DNA of 60,187 bases. Origin: Moritella sp. PE36. Lineage in GTDB: Bacteria > Pseudomonadota > Gammaproteobacteria > Enterobacterales > Moritellaceae. The stretch is taken from contig NZ_ABCQ01000024.1 in the NCBI RefSeq assembly GCF_000170855.1, positions 1 to 60,187 on the forward strand. Direction: 5' to 3'. Under the pieces are notes generated by a model that saw nothing but the letters and a program-made list of their open reading frames with translations, made no database searches and had not been told where the DNA came from. Positions 1 to 9,214 of the stretch are shown here, piece after piece. Numbering within the stretch: the stretch's first letter is position 1; each line of letters begins with the position of its first letter. The translations under genes and the position numbers were made by a program.

Positions 1-30
1 ACTAACATTAATGACTATAAAGGGGCAATA

Positions 31-573
31 ATGAGTACTTCACTTCGAAAATACCAAGGAATATTACCGCAATTAGCCAACTCAGCTTATGTAGATAAGT
101 CTGCAGTCCTAATCGGAGATATAACTATAGACGAAGATGCCAGTATATGGCCACTCGTTGCAGCCCGTGGTGATGTAAATAAAATCGTCATTGGGGCACG
201 TACTAATGTGCAAGATGGCTGCGTATTACACGTTACTCGTAAAAGCCCAGCAAACCCAAATGGTATTCCCCTTATTATAGGTGATGACGTTACCGTCGGT
301 CATAAAGCACTATTACACGCATGCACTATTGGTGATCGCGTGCTAATCGGTATGGGAGCGATAGTACTTGATGGGGCTATTATTGAAGATGATGTCATGA
401 TCGGCGCTGGTACGTTAGTTCCACCGAGAAAAAAATTGGCAAGTGGTTACCTTTATATAGGCAGCCCAGCAAAACAAGCAAGAAAATTAACAGATGATGA
501 GATCGCGTTCTTAAAGCTATCAGCCGATAACTATGTGCTGCTTAAAAATGAGTATATAGCAGATAGCCAGTAA
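31..573 (+). CDS. yrdA: gamma-carbonic-anhydrase-like hexapeptide protein (YrdA family)
   Basis: A 180-residue left-handed beta-helix protein built from hexapeptide turns (for example IGDDVTVGH). Three histidines, H67, H91 and H96, sit in the pattern that binds metal in gamma-class carbonic anhydrases (GCVLH and GHKALLH). Family members are cytosolic trimers; carbonic anhydrase activity is proven for only some of them, so the reaction here is inferred. A good GGGG ribosome site precedes ATG. It is convergent with aroE; yrdA beside aroE-tsaC-yrdD-smg-dprA matches the E. coli neighbourhood. Confidence 0.9.
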   Translation: MSTSLRKYQGILPQLANSAYVDKSAVLIGDITIDEDASIWPLVAARGDVNKIVIGARTNVQDGCVLHVTRKSPANPNGIPLIIGDDVTVGHKALLHACTIGDRVLIGMGAIVLDGAIIEDDVMIGAGTLVPPRKKLASGYLYIGSPAKQARKLTDDEIAFLKLSADNYVLLKNEYIADSQ

Positions 574-585
574 TGAAGTACTGCA

Positions 586-611
586 TACCCTCTAGCCGAG
601 TCTAGGGGGTA
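586..611. terminator. hairpin between convergent yrdA and aroE
   Basis: A 10-bp stem (TACCCTCTAG with CTAGGGGGTA, one wobble pair) with a 6-nt loop lies between the two converging stop codons. It lacks a long T-run on either side, so it is a likely but weak bidirectional terminator. Confidence 0.5.
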
Positions 612-623
612 ACAACATTATAT

Positions 624-1436
624 TTATTTAATGGTTTTTCTTAATGCCTCAAGTACAGGTGACATCGACGGTATTACGCCACGCCAAACTTTAAAACTTT
701 CAGCAGCCTGACCAACCAACATACCCAGTCCATCGATAACTAATTCCGCCCCCTGTTCGGCAGCCCATAAATTGAATGCTGTGGCATCCGCTTTATACAT
801 CATGTCATAACAGATCGTGTTTTTATTCACTAATGCTGGTGAAATGGCAGGAACCAAACCAGACAAACTGGCTGACGTAGAGTTAATAATAAGATCAAAA
901 TTGTCTGTTAATGCGCCAAAACTACATGCTGTAATATTACCTTTATCATTAAACAATGTCGCCAACTGCTGCGCTTTGGCATCCGTACGATTAGCTATCA
1001 CCAGTTCTTGCACGCCTTGTTCTAATAACGGACCAATTACACCGCGCGCAGCACCACCCGCACCTAACAATAAGATCCGCTTATTCGTGAGAGTCGTATA
1101 TTGCAACAAGTCATGCACCAGACCAAATCCATCAGTATTATCACCAATAACACGGCCATCATCAGTAAGCACCAGCGTATTAACCGCACCAGCAAGTTGA
1201 GCTCGCGGTGTTAATTGCTGAGCAAATGTAAATGCTTCTTCTTTAAAAGGGACGGTAATATTACAACCCTTCCCCCCCTGAGAAAAAAATTCATTCATAG
1301 CAGTGGTAAAACCATTGATTGGTGCTTCGATTGCTTGATAACTAAGATCCTGTGCAGTTTGCTGAGCAAATAAGCCGTGGATCATAGGTGATTTACTGTG
1401 ATTTATTGGATTACCAAATACGGCATAACGATCCAT
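624..1436 (-). CDS. aroE: shikimate dehydrogenase (NADP+)
   Basis: Reduces 3-dehydroshikimate to shikimate with NADPH in the cytosolic shikimate pathway. The 270-residue protein shows the substrate motif NPINHSKSP near the N-terminus, the NITVPFKE segment with the catalytic lysine, and the GAGGAARG dinucleotide-binding loop followed by NRT, which favours NADP. I start it at the ATG of [10 protein letters not shown]: an AGGAG site lies 9 nt upstream, whereas a TTG three codons earlier would sit directly against that site. It follows tsaC on the same strand after a gap of about 100 nt. Confidence 0.95.
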   Translation of the reverse strand: MDRYAVFGNPINHSKSPMIHGLFAQQTAQDLSYQAIEAPINGFTTAMNEFFSQGGKGCNITVPFKEEAFTFAQQLTPRAQLAGAVNTLVLTDDGRVIGDNTDGFGLVHDLLQYTTLTNKRILLLGAGGAARGVIGPLLEQGVQELVIANRTDAKAQQLATLFNDKGNITACSFGALTDNFDLIINSTSASLSGLVPAISPALVNKNTICYDMMYKADATAFNLWAAEQGAELVIDGLGMLVGQAAESFKVWRGVIPSMSPVLEALRKTIK

Positions 1437-1534
1437 ACTGCACAACTCCTGTAATGAGATAGATAAAGGAAAGGACCTAGTAAACTATGATCGGACTATT
1501 ATCGTCAATAGAAATGATCAGCGAACAACAATGA

Positions 1535-2122
1535 CTAACGGTATATTTTCCCGGTAAGTGCATCCGTGATAGTGGTCGGTTGCGCAAGTTCACCCACCGC
1601 TTCATCAACAATCGCGCCAAGGAGTAACTCTAATTGACTCGCCACTTCCGCGGCAGTAATACACGGCGTAAGTCCGGTTAAATTCGCACTGGTTGAGGTT
1701 ATTGGCCCGCCAAAAGCGAGGCATAATGCTTGTACTGTCGGATGCGCAGAAACACGAACCGCGATACTATCGAATTGTCCGGTTAACCATTTTGGTACTT
1801 GCGCTTTAGCAGGCATGACCCAAGTTGCAGGTCCAGGCCAGGTTTGCTTAATCTTGTCGATTTGCGTTGCAGATAATCGGGTTAAATCAACATAATCATT
1901 TAACTGCGCTAAATTAGCGGCAATTAAGATCAAGCCTTTTTCAACAGGACGTTGTTTAATGGTTAATAAGCGTTGAACCGCTAACTCATTCATCGGATCG
2001 CAACCCAAGCCAAAAACAGCTTCTGTTGGATAAGCAATAACTTGCTGGGTATGTAACGCTGCCACCGCGTTGTTAATAGCTGCTGAATTATTCACAGTAA
2101 TATATCTATTATTAATAGTCAT
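1535..2122 (-). CDS. tsaC: L-threonylcarbamoyladenylate synthase TsaC (YrdC/Sua5 family)
   Basis: Makes threonylcarbamoyl-AMP from threonine, bicarbonate and ATP, the first step of t6A37 tRNA modification. It aligns along its length with the short E. coli type: IAYPTEAVFGLGCDP, KQRP, KGLILIAAN, WPGPATWV, SIAVRVSAHP and SANLTG are all present, and there is no Sua5 C-terminal domain. The start is uncertain. The ATG used here abuts the T-run of the purE terminator and has no ribosome site; a GTG at 2095 would give 187 residues, closer to the usual length. It precedes aroE. Confidence 0.93.
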   Translation of the reverse strand: MTINNRYITVNNSAAINNAVAALHTQQVIAYPTEAVFGLGCDPMNELAVQRLLTIKQRPVEKGLILIAANLAQLNDYVDLTRLSATQIDKIKQTWPGPATWVMPAKAQVPKWLTGQFDSIAVRVSAHPTVQALCLAFGGPITSTSANLTGLTPCITAAEVASQLELLLGAIVDEAVGELAQPTTITDALTGKIYR

Positions 2123-2150
2123 AAACAAAAATGGTAGCTCACGCTACCAT
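2121..2150 (-). terminator. rho-independent terminator after purE
   Basis: On the minus strand an 8-bp perfect stem (ATGGTAGC/GCTACCAT, GTGA loop) is followed by TTTTTGTTT. The T-run reaches the candidate tsaC start codon, so termination of purE and the 5' end of tsaC overlap. Confidence 0.8.
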
Positions 2151-2199
2151 TTCCGACTCTATAACGACAGTTATAAGACGAGTTTATTACCAATTACAA

Positions 2200-2709
2200 T
2201 TACAGTTCTTTTAATTTAGCTTGTAACGCTTCGTCTTTAGCAATAATGATTGCTGCATTTGCTTGGCGCTCAGCTTTAACTTTAGCTGCCATTTCTGGAT
2301 TACCAATTGCTAACATTTGCGCAGCAAGGTAACCGGCATTTTTAGCACCCGCACTCCCGATTGCAACGGAAGCAACAGGTACACCACCAGGCATTTGCAC
2401 TGTTGATAATAAAGCGTCCATACCTTGTAACGGGCCCGCGTCGATTGGCACACCAATAACAGGATGAGTAGTTATACCCGCAACCGCGCCAGCTAAATGT
2501 GCAGCTAGGCCAGCAGCACAGATAAATACAGCACAACCACGGCTCTCTGCATCTGTCACATACTGATGTGTCGCCGCAGGCGTTCTATGCGCAGAAGTTA
2601 CTTTTACTTCGTACTGAATATCAAATGATTTAAGTACCTTTAGTGTACCCTGCATAACCGGCAAATCTGAATCTGAGCCCATTAATACTGCAACAAATGG
2701 TGTAGACAT
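2200..2709 (-). CDS. purE: N5-carboxyaminoimidazole ribonucleotide mutase-type PurE
   Basis: Purine biosynthesis enzyme that rearranges N5-CAIR to CAIR. At 169 residues it has the family motifs GSDSD (residues 12-16), SAHRTP, AGLAAHLAG and VQMPGGVPV. The segment after HLAG (GITTHPVIGVP) resembles PurE proteins of archaea and other deep lineages more than that of E. coli. A strong AAGGG-type site precedes the ATG. purK, its usual operon partner, does not follow; a terminator and tsaC do. Either purK lies elsewhere or this PurE uses CO2 directly; the sequence cannot decide. Confidence 0.93.
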   Translation of the reverse strand: MSTPFVAVLMGSDSDLPVMQGTLKVLKSFDIQYEVKVTSAHRTPAATHQYVTDAESRGCAVFICAAGLAAHLAGAVAGITTHPVIGVPIDAGPLQGMDALLSTVQMPGGVPVASVAIGSAGAKNAGYLAAQMLAIGNPEMAAKVKAERQANAAIIIAKDEALQAKLKEL

Positions 2710-2770
2710 AATTATTCCCTTTCCGTATGAGTTATTTTTAATCGTTAAAATTAATTGATAGTGTTAATCA

Positions 2771-3340
2771 CTATTCTAATAAAGCACGCTTATAGCCACA
2801 ACGTTTCTGTGGACAGATAAGTTGTTTTCCATTACTGGTTTTCTTTTCCACTAATATGGCCCAGTGACACTCGGGACATATTTCTGAAACTGGTTTGAAA
2901 TTAATAATGTATTTACACTTAGGGTATTTATTACAAGAATAAAATATCTTTCCGAAACGTGATTTTTTTTGCAGTAAATCACCCGATTCACACTGTGGAC
3001 AAGATATGCCGGTCTCATCTGGCGTTTCTGTTTTCGACATATAAGTGCAAGTGGGGAATTGGGTACAACCAATAAAGAAGCCATAACGGCCACGTTTCAA
3101 TACGAGTTCATGTTGACACTCTGGGCATTCTGAACCAACCAGCACTTTGTCATCTTCGAAATGTGATTGATTTGATAGCGGGCGTGAATACTCACAAGTA
3201 GGATAATTATTACAACCTAAAAAAGGCCCTGATTTGGCATTTTTAATACTTAACTCAGCACCGCATTGCGGGCACGTCTCGTACTCTTTTTCCAAGGCAT
3301 GTTCATGAACTGTAAATAGTTTGTCATTATGTTTAGACAT
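2771..3340 (-). CDS. topoisomerase-type C4 zinc-finger protein (YrdD-like)
   Basis: A 189-residue protein made of four consecutive Cys4 zinc ribbons like those in the C-terminal tail of topoisomerase I. Each has a CPxC knuckle, a basic turn and a second pair (GCNNYPTC, GCTQFPTC, SCNKYPKC, ICPQKRC). There is no topoisomerase catalytic domain. A nucleic-acid-binding role is likely, but its partner is unknown. The same position beside tsaC and smg is held by yrdD in E. coli. Confidence 0.88.
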   Translation of the reverse strand: MSKHNDKLFTVHEHALEKEYETCPQCGAELSIKNAKSGPFLGCNNYPTCEYSRPLSNQSHFEDDKVLVGSECPECQHELVLKRGRYGFFIGCTQFPTCTYMSKTETPDETGISCPQCESGDLLQKKSRFGKIFYSCNKYPKCKYIINFKPVSEICPECHWAILVEKKTSNGKQLICPQKRCGYKRALLE

Positions 3341-3446
3341 TTGAACAATTTTAAGTAAATAATTGATGGGCGGATATTAACAAAACTGACATATTATGCC
3401 AGTAATTAATACAAATTCAATCGCACAGCCACGCTAATACCAACTT

Positions 3447-3923
3447 TTAGTGCAGGTGAACATGGGTTTTAGCCTGTACTAACTCTTCCATCTGCGAATA
3501 TGCTTTTTCACCGTTTGGCACATTAAATAACACCATTAAAATAACCCATTTAATGTCATCAAGGTCCAAATTGGTATTCTCAAGTTCAATTAAACGTGCG
3601 ATGGCCATTTCTCTGGTTTCAATATTTAGCACATTAATATGTTCTAAAAATAAGAGAAAACCACGGCATTCGGTGTTGATGTAGAATTGCTCAGCCTCAG
3701 TATAAATTCGTATCGAATTCATACTGGAGACTGGCAGGTGAGTTTGAACGCCGCCATTGCGTAACTCGACTAAATTTTCAATCCATGTAATGGCTTTATG
3801 TATTTCAGTTTCAACAAAACCAGCCTGAATTAACTCATTGAGTAAGTCATCTCGATCAACTAAGAACTCAGATTCATTTTGTTCATAAAAGTTTTCGAAA
3901 AGATAAATAAGTATATCTAACAT
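3447..3923 (-). CDS. smg: Smg family protein (DUF494)
   Basis: A 158-residue acidic protein of the conserved Smg family, about the length of E. coli Smg (157). Recognisable segments are MLDILIYLFENF, SIRIYT, CRGFLLFLE and KWVILMVLFN. The biochemical function is not established. I start it at MLDIL because that ATG overlaps the dprA stop by one base (TAATG), implying translational coupling; an upstream in-frame start would lie deep inside dprA. It is the distal gene of a dprA-smg pair. Confidence 0.93.
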   Translation of the reverse strand: MLDILIYLFENFYEQNESEFLVDRDDLLNELIQAGFVETEIHKAITWIENLVELRNGGVQTHLPVSSMNSIRIYTEAEQFYINTECRGFLLFLEHINVLNIETREMAIARLIELENTNLDLDDIKWVILMVLFNVPNGEKAYSQMEELVQAKTHVHLH

Positions 3924-5029
3924 TAGCCCCTCCGTTGCGATCTCACATAACCACCAGGTACAGCATTCACCCAATTATCAAGTTCTAGTTCCATTAAACT
4001 CGTTAATACTTGGCTAACAGGTTGTTGACTGCGCTCAGCAATTAGATCTGCTGTCGTTACTTCATAACCGACATTATCTAAGATAGTTTGGTTTGGCAAT
4101 GAAACAGTTTCGAGATCAGAGTTGAACAGGTCTGTTTGCTCAAAATTCGTACGTACATTTATATATGTGAGTTCATCGGTAATATCACTTGTTTGGGTGA
4201 TGAGTTTTGCACCTTGCTGGATTAGATAATGACAGCCAGCAGCCGCCGGATTATCAATTGCCCCAGGCAGAGCAAATACTTCACGGCCTTGTTCAAGGGC
4301 ATAACGTGCAGAAATCAATGAACCACTATTTAATGCGGCTTCAACGACGACAACCCCCAAAGAGAGACCACTGACGATGCGATTGCGACGGGGAAAGTGC
4401 TCTGGTCTGGCTTGGGTAAAAGGACTAAACTCAGACACTAATGCACCTTTTTCTCGGATCTGTTGCGCTAATTTTAGATGCCGCTTAGGATAAACATTGG
4501 CTAAACCTGTGCCTAATACCGCAATCGTCTCGCCCTTAGCTGCTAATACACTACGATGACACTCACTATCGACACCGATCGCGAGTCCACTGGTGATAAC
4601 TAATCCCTGTTGGACTAATTCTGCAGCAAAGCTGTGCGCATGACGCTTGCCATAATAGCTCGGGGCACGAGTACCAACCATGGCGATTTGCGGTTTCGAT
4701 AATAACTCAACATTGCCTTCGACGTATAAAAGTAACGGTGGTGCAGCAATGTTTTTCAAGGTGATGGGATAATCGCTGGCTGTAATAGGAATAAGGTAAC
4801 GATTATCTTCTGCGGCAAGCCACTGTAGGTTTCGATCAATACTCTGCCAGTCCGGATTGAGCACGGCTTGTTGCTGTGCGGTATCTAAACCAAGAGAGTG
4901 TAGATACCGCGTTGAACCAGAAAACAATTTAGTTAATGATGTTTTTTGCAATAATTTTAGCGCCCGACTGCCACCAATTTTCGGGACGTCATATAACGCT
5001 AACCAATATTTATCATGCTCATTAACCAT
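3923..5029 (-). CDS. dprA: DNA-processing protein DprA (Smf)
   Basis: Binds incoming single-stranded DNA and loads RecA during natural transformation; it is also conserved in non-competent bacteria. The 368-residue protein has an N-terminal helix-hairpin-helix-like region, the Rossmann-like core (MVGTRAPSYYG, SGLAIGVD, AVLGTGL, YPKRH, SEFSP, FPRRNRIVSGLS, VVEAALNSGSLISA) and a C-terminal winged-helix-like region (NQTILDNVG onward). It overlaps smg by one base and has the LysM gene just upstream. Confidence 0.96.
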   Translation of the reverse strand: MVNEHDKYWLALYDVPKIGGSRALKLLQKTSLTKLFSGSTRYLHSLGLDTAQQQAVLNPDWQSIDRNLQWLAAEDNRYLIPITASDYPITLKNIAAPPLLLYVEGNVELLSKPQIAMVGTRAPSYYGKRHAHSFAAELVQQGLVITSGLAIGVDSECHRSVLAAKGETIAVLGTGLANVYPKRHLKLAQQIREKGALVSEFSPFTQARPEHFPRRNRIVSGLSLGVVVVEAALNSGSLISARYALEQGREVFALPGAIDNPAAAGCHYLIQQGAKLITQTSDITDELTYINVRTNFEQTDLFNSDLETVSLPNQTILDNVGYEVTTADLIAERSQQPVSQVLTSLMELELDNWVNAVPGGYVRSQRRG

Positions 5030-5051
5030 AATTACACTTACACCCTAGTTA

Positions 5052-6143
5052 TCATAAGTTACTTACCTTATCGTTAAGCTTAATCACTTGTGAGCTATGT
5101 GTGATGAGCGCAAGGCTAACTTTATCGTAAACTTTGAACACCATCATCTCTCCGACTCGTTCATCTGGGAGCTGTAGCTCATTTTTGCCAGAAAATAGTT
5201 TATCGTATTGATTAATTTGATCACCATAATCAAAATCTAGATCTTGTTCATGACGAATAATGGTTTTACCTCGTTTGAATACGGCAAACACATCACCGGC
5301 ACCCACGTTGTCACGCCAACCACGATTTATGATCACCACATCATTTTTACCAATCGCACTGTATTTTTCATCTGCCGCGACAATCAAACCATCGCTCGCC
5401 AGCTGGAAATTACGCGGTTGAAAGTAAACAGGCAAACGGTCTTGCTCAGGCATTGGCAATAATCGATCACCTTTGCGTGCTTCTTTGGTGCTTTTCAAAA
5501 TCGATAATTTGGCCGGAATGGTTTCCGTGCCGGTATTCACCACACGGGCAATCGCAATAAACTCGACTTCGTTACCCAGATTTTCATTCGTCACAGGATC
5601 AATATAAGTACGACCGCGACGATAAATACCGTATTGACCCGGTTTTAACGAGCTTGATGCAAAAATACTGTGGCCAACAATAAAGGTGGTATTGCCGTCA
5701 TTATTACCTAAGATCACTGGAGCCCATTTTAATTTATCATCGCCAGCAACATAGTCACGACTTAAAAAAGAATTGATTAATTTTAATGGTATCGTCGGAA
5801 TAGCACGACTGCCTTTTAATTCAGGTCGCGCTTTAGGAGAAACTTTTAAGATACGCTTACGTATATGATTACGGACTAAACGCGGTTGACCATCAACAAA
5901 GATTAATTGTAGTTTATCGCCGGGGTAGATAAGATGCGGATCATCTAACGCAGGATTAGCATCCCATAGCTGTGGCCATAACCACGGACTTTGCAAATAT
6001 TTGCTCGAAATATCCCAAAGCGTATCACCTTCTTTGACGATGTATTCAGTAGGGTATTGGTTTTTTAAGTTTAAGCTATCAGCATGCGCTAAAAAGGGTA
6101 AAATAGCAGCTAAAGCAAAGATCAAACGACGTTTTATGGACAT
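5052..6143 (-). CDS. secreted LysM-domain protein
   Basis: A 363-residue protein with a Sec signal peptide (to about residue 22, ending AHA) followed by one LysM domain (about 33-82: EYIVKEGDTLWDISSKYL, GDKLQLI). The remainder, about residues 95-363, lacks recognisable catalytic motifs. It is expected in the periplasm, bound to peptidoglycan. A strong AGGAAAGGA site precedes the ATG. It lies 22 nt upstream of dprA on the same strand and diverges from def, an arrangement I recall from Shewanella and Vibrio. Role unknown. Confidence 0.9.
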   Translation of the reverse strand: MSIKRRLIFALAAILPFLAHADSLNLKNQYPTEYIVKEGDTLWDISSKYLQSPWLWPQLWDANPALDDPHLIYPGDKLQLIFVDGQPRLVRNHIRKRILKVSPKARPELKGSRAIPTIPLKLINSFLSRDYVAGDDKLKWAPVILGNNDGNTTFIVGHSIFASSSLKPGQYGIYRRGRTYIDPVTNENLGNEVEFIAIARVVNTGTETIPAKLSILKSTKEARKGDRLLPMPEQDRLPVYFQPRNFQLASDGLIVAADEKYSAIGKNDVVIINRGWRDNVGAGDVFAVFKRGKTIIRHEQDLDFDYGDQINQYDKLFSGKNELQLPDERVGEMMVFKVYDKVSLALITHSSQVIKLNDKVSNL

Positions 6144-6248
6144 ATCCTTTCCTAATTGTTGTTTGAACGCTTATATTTATAGTGATTATTGTAACGTTTT
6201 ACGTCAAAATTAAGCGTTATTTGAATCCATTCAAAATAAGAAAGTACC

Positions 6249-6752
6249 ATGGCTATATTAGAAGTTTTACATTTTCCTGATGATCGATTAAAAAAAATTG
6301 CTCAACCTGTGCAGGAAATCACACCAGCGACACAAATCATTATCGATGACATGCTCGAAACCATGTATGCCGAAGAAGGTATTGGTTTAGCCGCTGTACA
6401 AGTCAATATTTTACAACGTATTGTCGTTATCGATGTGTCAGGAACACGCGGTGAGCCTCTAATCCTTATCAATCCAGTGCTCACCAACAAATGCGGTGAA
6501 ACAGGTATTGAAGAAGGCTGCCTATCGGTACCAGAATCACGCGCTTTTGTGCCACGCGCAGAAAGCGTGACAGTAACAGCATTAGACCGTGATGGTAATG
6601 AGTTTACACTAGAAGCCCATGATTTATTAGCCATTTGTTTACAGCACGAAGTGGACCATCTAAATGGTAAACTCTTTATTGACTATTTATCACCGCTAAA
6701 ACAGCAAAGAATTCGGAAAAAGCTAGAAAAGTTAGCACGTCAAAACAAATAA
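6249..6752 (+). CDS. def: peptide deformylase
   Basis: Removes the formyl group from the N-terminal methionine of new proteins. The 167-residue enzyme shows the three family motifs: GIGLAAVQV (motif I, with V where T is common), EEGCLSVP with the metal-binding cysteine, and HEVDHLNG with the two histidines and catalytic glutamate. It is followed after 22 nt by fmt, the enzyme that adds the same formyl group, so the pair forms an operon. Confidence 0.97.
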   Translation: MAILEVLHFPDDRLKKIAQPVQEITPATQIIIDDMLETMYAEEGIGLAAVQVNILQRIVVIDVSGTRGEPLILINPVLTNKCGETGIEEGCLSVPESRAFVPRAESVTVTALDRDGNEFTLEAHDLLAICLQHEVDHLNGKLFIDYLSPLKQQRIRKKLEKLARQNK

Positions 6753-6774
6753 GAATACAAAGTAGGAATTAACC

Positions 6775-7728
6775 TTGAGCAAACCATTACGCATTATTTT
6801 TGCCGGCACCCCTGATTTTGCCGCAAAACATCTATCTGCATTAATCAATTCAGAGCATGAAGTGATCGCTGTATATAGCCAACCAGATCGCCCCGCAGGT
6901 CGTGGCAAAAAACTAAAACCAAGTGATGTAAAACAACTTGCTGTTAGCCATGACATTCCCGTTTTCCAGCCGATTAGTTTACGTAACGAAGAAGCACAGC
7001 AAGCATTATCGGCATTAAATGCTGACCTGATGGTTGTGGTTGCCTACGGGTTGATCCTGCCACAAATCGTACTTGATACACCGCGCTTAGGTTGTATTAA
7101 TGTACACGGTTCATTATTGCCAAGATGGCGTGGTGCAGCACCAATCCAACGTGCAATTTGGGCTGGCGATGCAGAAACAGGCGTCACTATTATGCAAATG
7201 GATTTAGGTCTAGATACGGGAGCCATGTTACACAAAGTAACATGCCCGATTGCTGATGATGAAACCAGTGCTAGTTTATATGACAAACTAGCAGCACTCG
7301 GTCCACAAGGTCTGCTAGAAACATTAGCACACATCAGTAACAACACCGCTGTTGCTGAAGTGCAAGATGACGAACTATCAAACTATGCATCAAAGCTAAG
7401 TAAAGAAGAAGCCAATATAGATTGGACTCAATCTGCTGTAGAGATTGAGCGTCAAGTACGTGCCTTTAACCCTTGGCCAGTAAGCTATACACAAATTGCT
7501 GAACAGAATGTTAAAATTTGGCAAACAAGTGTCAGTGAAGCAACCACGGAAGCACAGCCAGGCACTGTAATAGCGGCAACAAAACACGGCATCCAAGTGG
7601 CGACGGGTAATGGCGTGTTAACGTTATTAAACATGCAACTGGCTGGTAAGAAAGCCATGCCTGTTCAAGACATATTAAACGCTCGTAAAGAGTGGTTTAC
7701 TGTTGGTCAATTACTTAATTCTATTTAA
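6775..7728 (+). CDS. fmt: methionyl-tRNA formyltransferase
   Basis: Transfers formyl from 10-formyltetrahydrofolate to initiator Met-tRNA. The 317-residue protein shows GTPDF, the folate-binding [15 protein letters not shown] loop with the catalytic Asn/His region just before it (INVHGSLLP), and the C-terminal oligonucleotide-binding domain. The start is TTG, with AGGAA 7 nt upstream; the N-terminus aligns with E. coli Fmt from this codon. Second gene of def-fmt. Confidence 0.97.
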   Translation: MSKPLRIIFAGTPDFAAKHLSALINSEHEVIAVYSQPDRPAGRGKKLKPSDVKQLAVSHDIPVFQPISLRNEEAQQALSALNADLMVVVAYGLILPQIVLDTPRLGCINVHGSLLPRWRGAAPIQRAIWAGDAETGVTIMQMDLGLDTGAMLHKVTCPIADDETSASLYDKLAALGPQGLLETLAHISNNTAVAEVQDDELSNYASKLSKEEANIDWTQSAVEIERQVRAFNPWPVSYTQIAEQNVKIWQTSVSEATTEAQPGTVIAATKHGIQVATGNGVLTLLNMQLAGKKAMPVQDILNARKEWFTVGQLLNSI

Positions 7729-7737
7729 CTACTTATA

Positions 7738-7764
7738 ACCGTTCAATAATATTGGGCGGTTTTA
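7738..7764 (+). terminator. terminator between fmt and rsmB
   Basis: A 10-bp stem (ACCGTTCAAT with ATTGGGCGGT, two wobble pairs), AAT loop and TTTTA tail. It ends 17 nt before the rsmB start, so it may act as a partial terminator inside a def-fmt-rsmB operon. Confidence 0.65.
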
Positions 7765-7780
7765 CCTCGGATACATATAC

Positions 7781-9076
7781 ATGAAAACCAGAGCTAGCGC
7801 TGCAAAAGTACTTTACCAAGTTGTTGATAAAGGTCAGTCATTGACGACAGCCTTACCAATTGCTCAGCAATTATTACCAGCCAAGGATCGTGCTTTACTA
7901 CAGGAGATCTGTTACGGCGTACTGCGCTGGCTACCACGTCTTGAATTTATGAGCCGCCAATTAATGAGTAAACCATTAATCGGTAAACAAAGACCTGTGC
8001 ATTTCTTAATCCTGGTTGGTTTATATCAATTAAAATACATGCGTATCCCTGCACATGCAGCTGTAGCCGAAACAGTAAACGCAATTAAGGTATTAAAATC
8101 ACCAAAGTTGAGTGGTTTAGTCAATGCTATTTTACGTAATTACCAACGTCAACAAGACGACCTAGAAACACTAGCAGACGGAAACGATGCCTGTAAATTT
8201 GGTCATCCTGGTTGGTTAATTAAACGCATCAAAGCCGCTTACCCAAAACAATGGCAAGATGTATTAATGGCCAACAACGAACGACCACCAATGTGGATCC
8301 GTGTTAACCAACAACATCATAATCAAGCTGACTATCAAGCATTATTAGCCGCTGACGAGATCGTGGCTGAAATAGTAGATAGTGCCGATTCAGCACTGCG
8401 ATTAGCCAAGCCAACCGACGTATATAAACTCGCTGGTTTTGCAGAAGGGCATAGTTCCGTACAAGATGGCGCAGCACAATTTGCCGCGCAATTCTTAGAT
8501 GCGCAACCAGGTGAACTCGTACTTGATGCTTGTGCGGCACCAGGTGGTAAAACCGCCCACATTTTAGAACGCCAACCAGCACTAAAACACCTTGTTGCCG
8601 TTGATTTCGATGCGACGCGTTTGAGCCGTGTACAAGAAAATTTAACCCGTATGCAATTAGACGCTGAGCTTATCCACGGCGATGCCAGCAAGCCTGAAGA
8701 TTGGTGGCAAGGTGATAAATTCGACCGTATTTTGTTAGATGCACCTTGTAGTGCAACCGGTGTGATTCGTCGTCACCCTGATATTAAATGGTTACGTCGC
8801 GACAGTGATATTGCCCCATTAGTACAACTGCAAGCAGAAATCTTAGATGCGATGTGGCTGCAGCTAAAACCAGGTGGCACCTTGCTATACGCAACCTGCT
8901 CTATTTTACCGGCAGAAAACAGTGAACAAATTAGTTCGTTTGTGGCTCGAACTCCGGATGCCGTATTAGTGCCACTGAATGCAGACAGTAATGATCAAGC
9001 ATTTAGCTGGCAGATCCTGCCTAATACCCAAGGTATGGATGGCTTCTTCTACGCGAAGTTACAAAAGAAAGCATAA
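7781..9076 (+). CDS. rsmB: 16S rRNA (cytosine(967)-C5)-methyltransferase RsmB
   Basis: SAM-dependent m5C967 methylation of 16S rRNA. The 431-residue protein has an N-terminal NusB-like helical RNA-binding domain (about 1-140) and a Rossmann methyltransferase domain with [10 protein letters not shown] (SAM binding), DAPCSATG (first catalytic-loop cysteine) and [10 protein letters not shown] (nucleophile cysteine). No clear ribosome site precedes the ATG. Gene order def-fmt-rsmB-trkA is as in E. coli. Confidence 0.96.
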   Translation: MKTRASAAKVLYQVVDKGQSLTTALPIAQQLLPAKDRALLQEICYGVLRWLPRLEFMSRQLMSKPLIGKQRPVHFLILVGLYQLKYMRIPAHAAVAETVNAIKVLKSPKLSGLVNAILRNYQRQQDDLETLADGNDACKFGHPGWLIKRIKAAYPKQWQDVLMANNERPPMWIRVNQQHHNQADYQALLAADEIVAEIVDSADSALRLAKPTDVYKLAGFAEGHSSVQDGAAQFAAQFLDAQPGELVLDACAAPGGKTAHILERQPALKHLVAVDFDATRLSRVQENLTRMQLDAELIHGDASKPEDWWQGDKFDRILLDAPCSATGVIRRHPDIKWLRRDSDIAPLVQLQAEILDAMWLQLKPGGTLLYATCSILPAENSEQISSFVARTPDAVLVPLNADSNDQAFSWQILPNTQGMDGFFYAKLQKKA

Positions 9077-9079
9077 CCA

Positions 9080-9131
9080 AATAGTATCTATAGCCAACTG
9101 ATGAATTAGTATCATTTGGCTATAAACTATT
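9080..9131 (+). terminator. long interrupted hairpin after rsmB
   Basis: Two nested stems (AATAGT/ACTATT outside, TATAGCCAA/TTGGCTATA inside) around an 18-nt loop. There is no T-run, so the role could be RNA stabilisation as easily as termination. Confidence 0.4.
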
Positions 9132-9214
9132 GGCGTTATTCAACTTTAGCTTAGATAAGCGTAGTATAGTATTATCAAAACAGATCACGACAATTTTATT
9201 TGATGCGAGGTTAA

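Noticed and set aside
817-1200. 127-codon plus-strand frame inside aroE
   Set aside because: Antisense of a clear aroE; no independent support.
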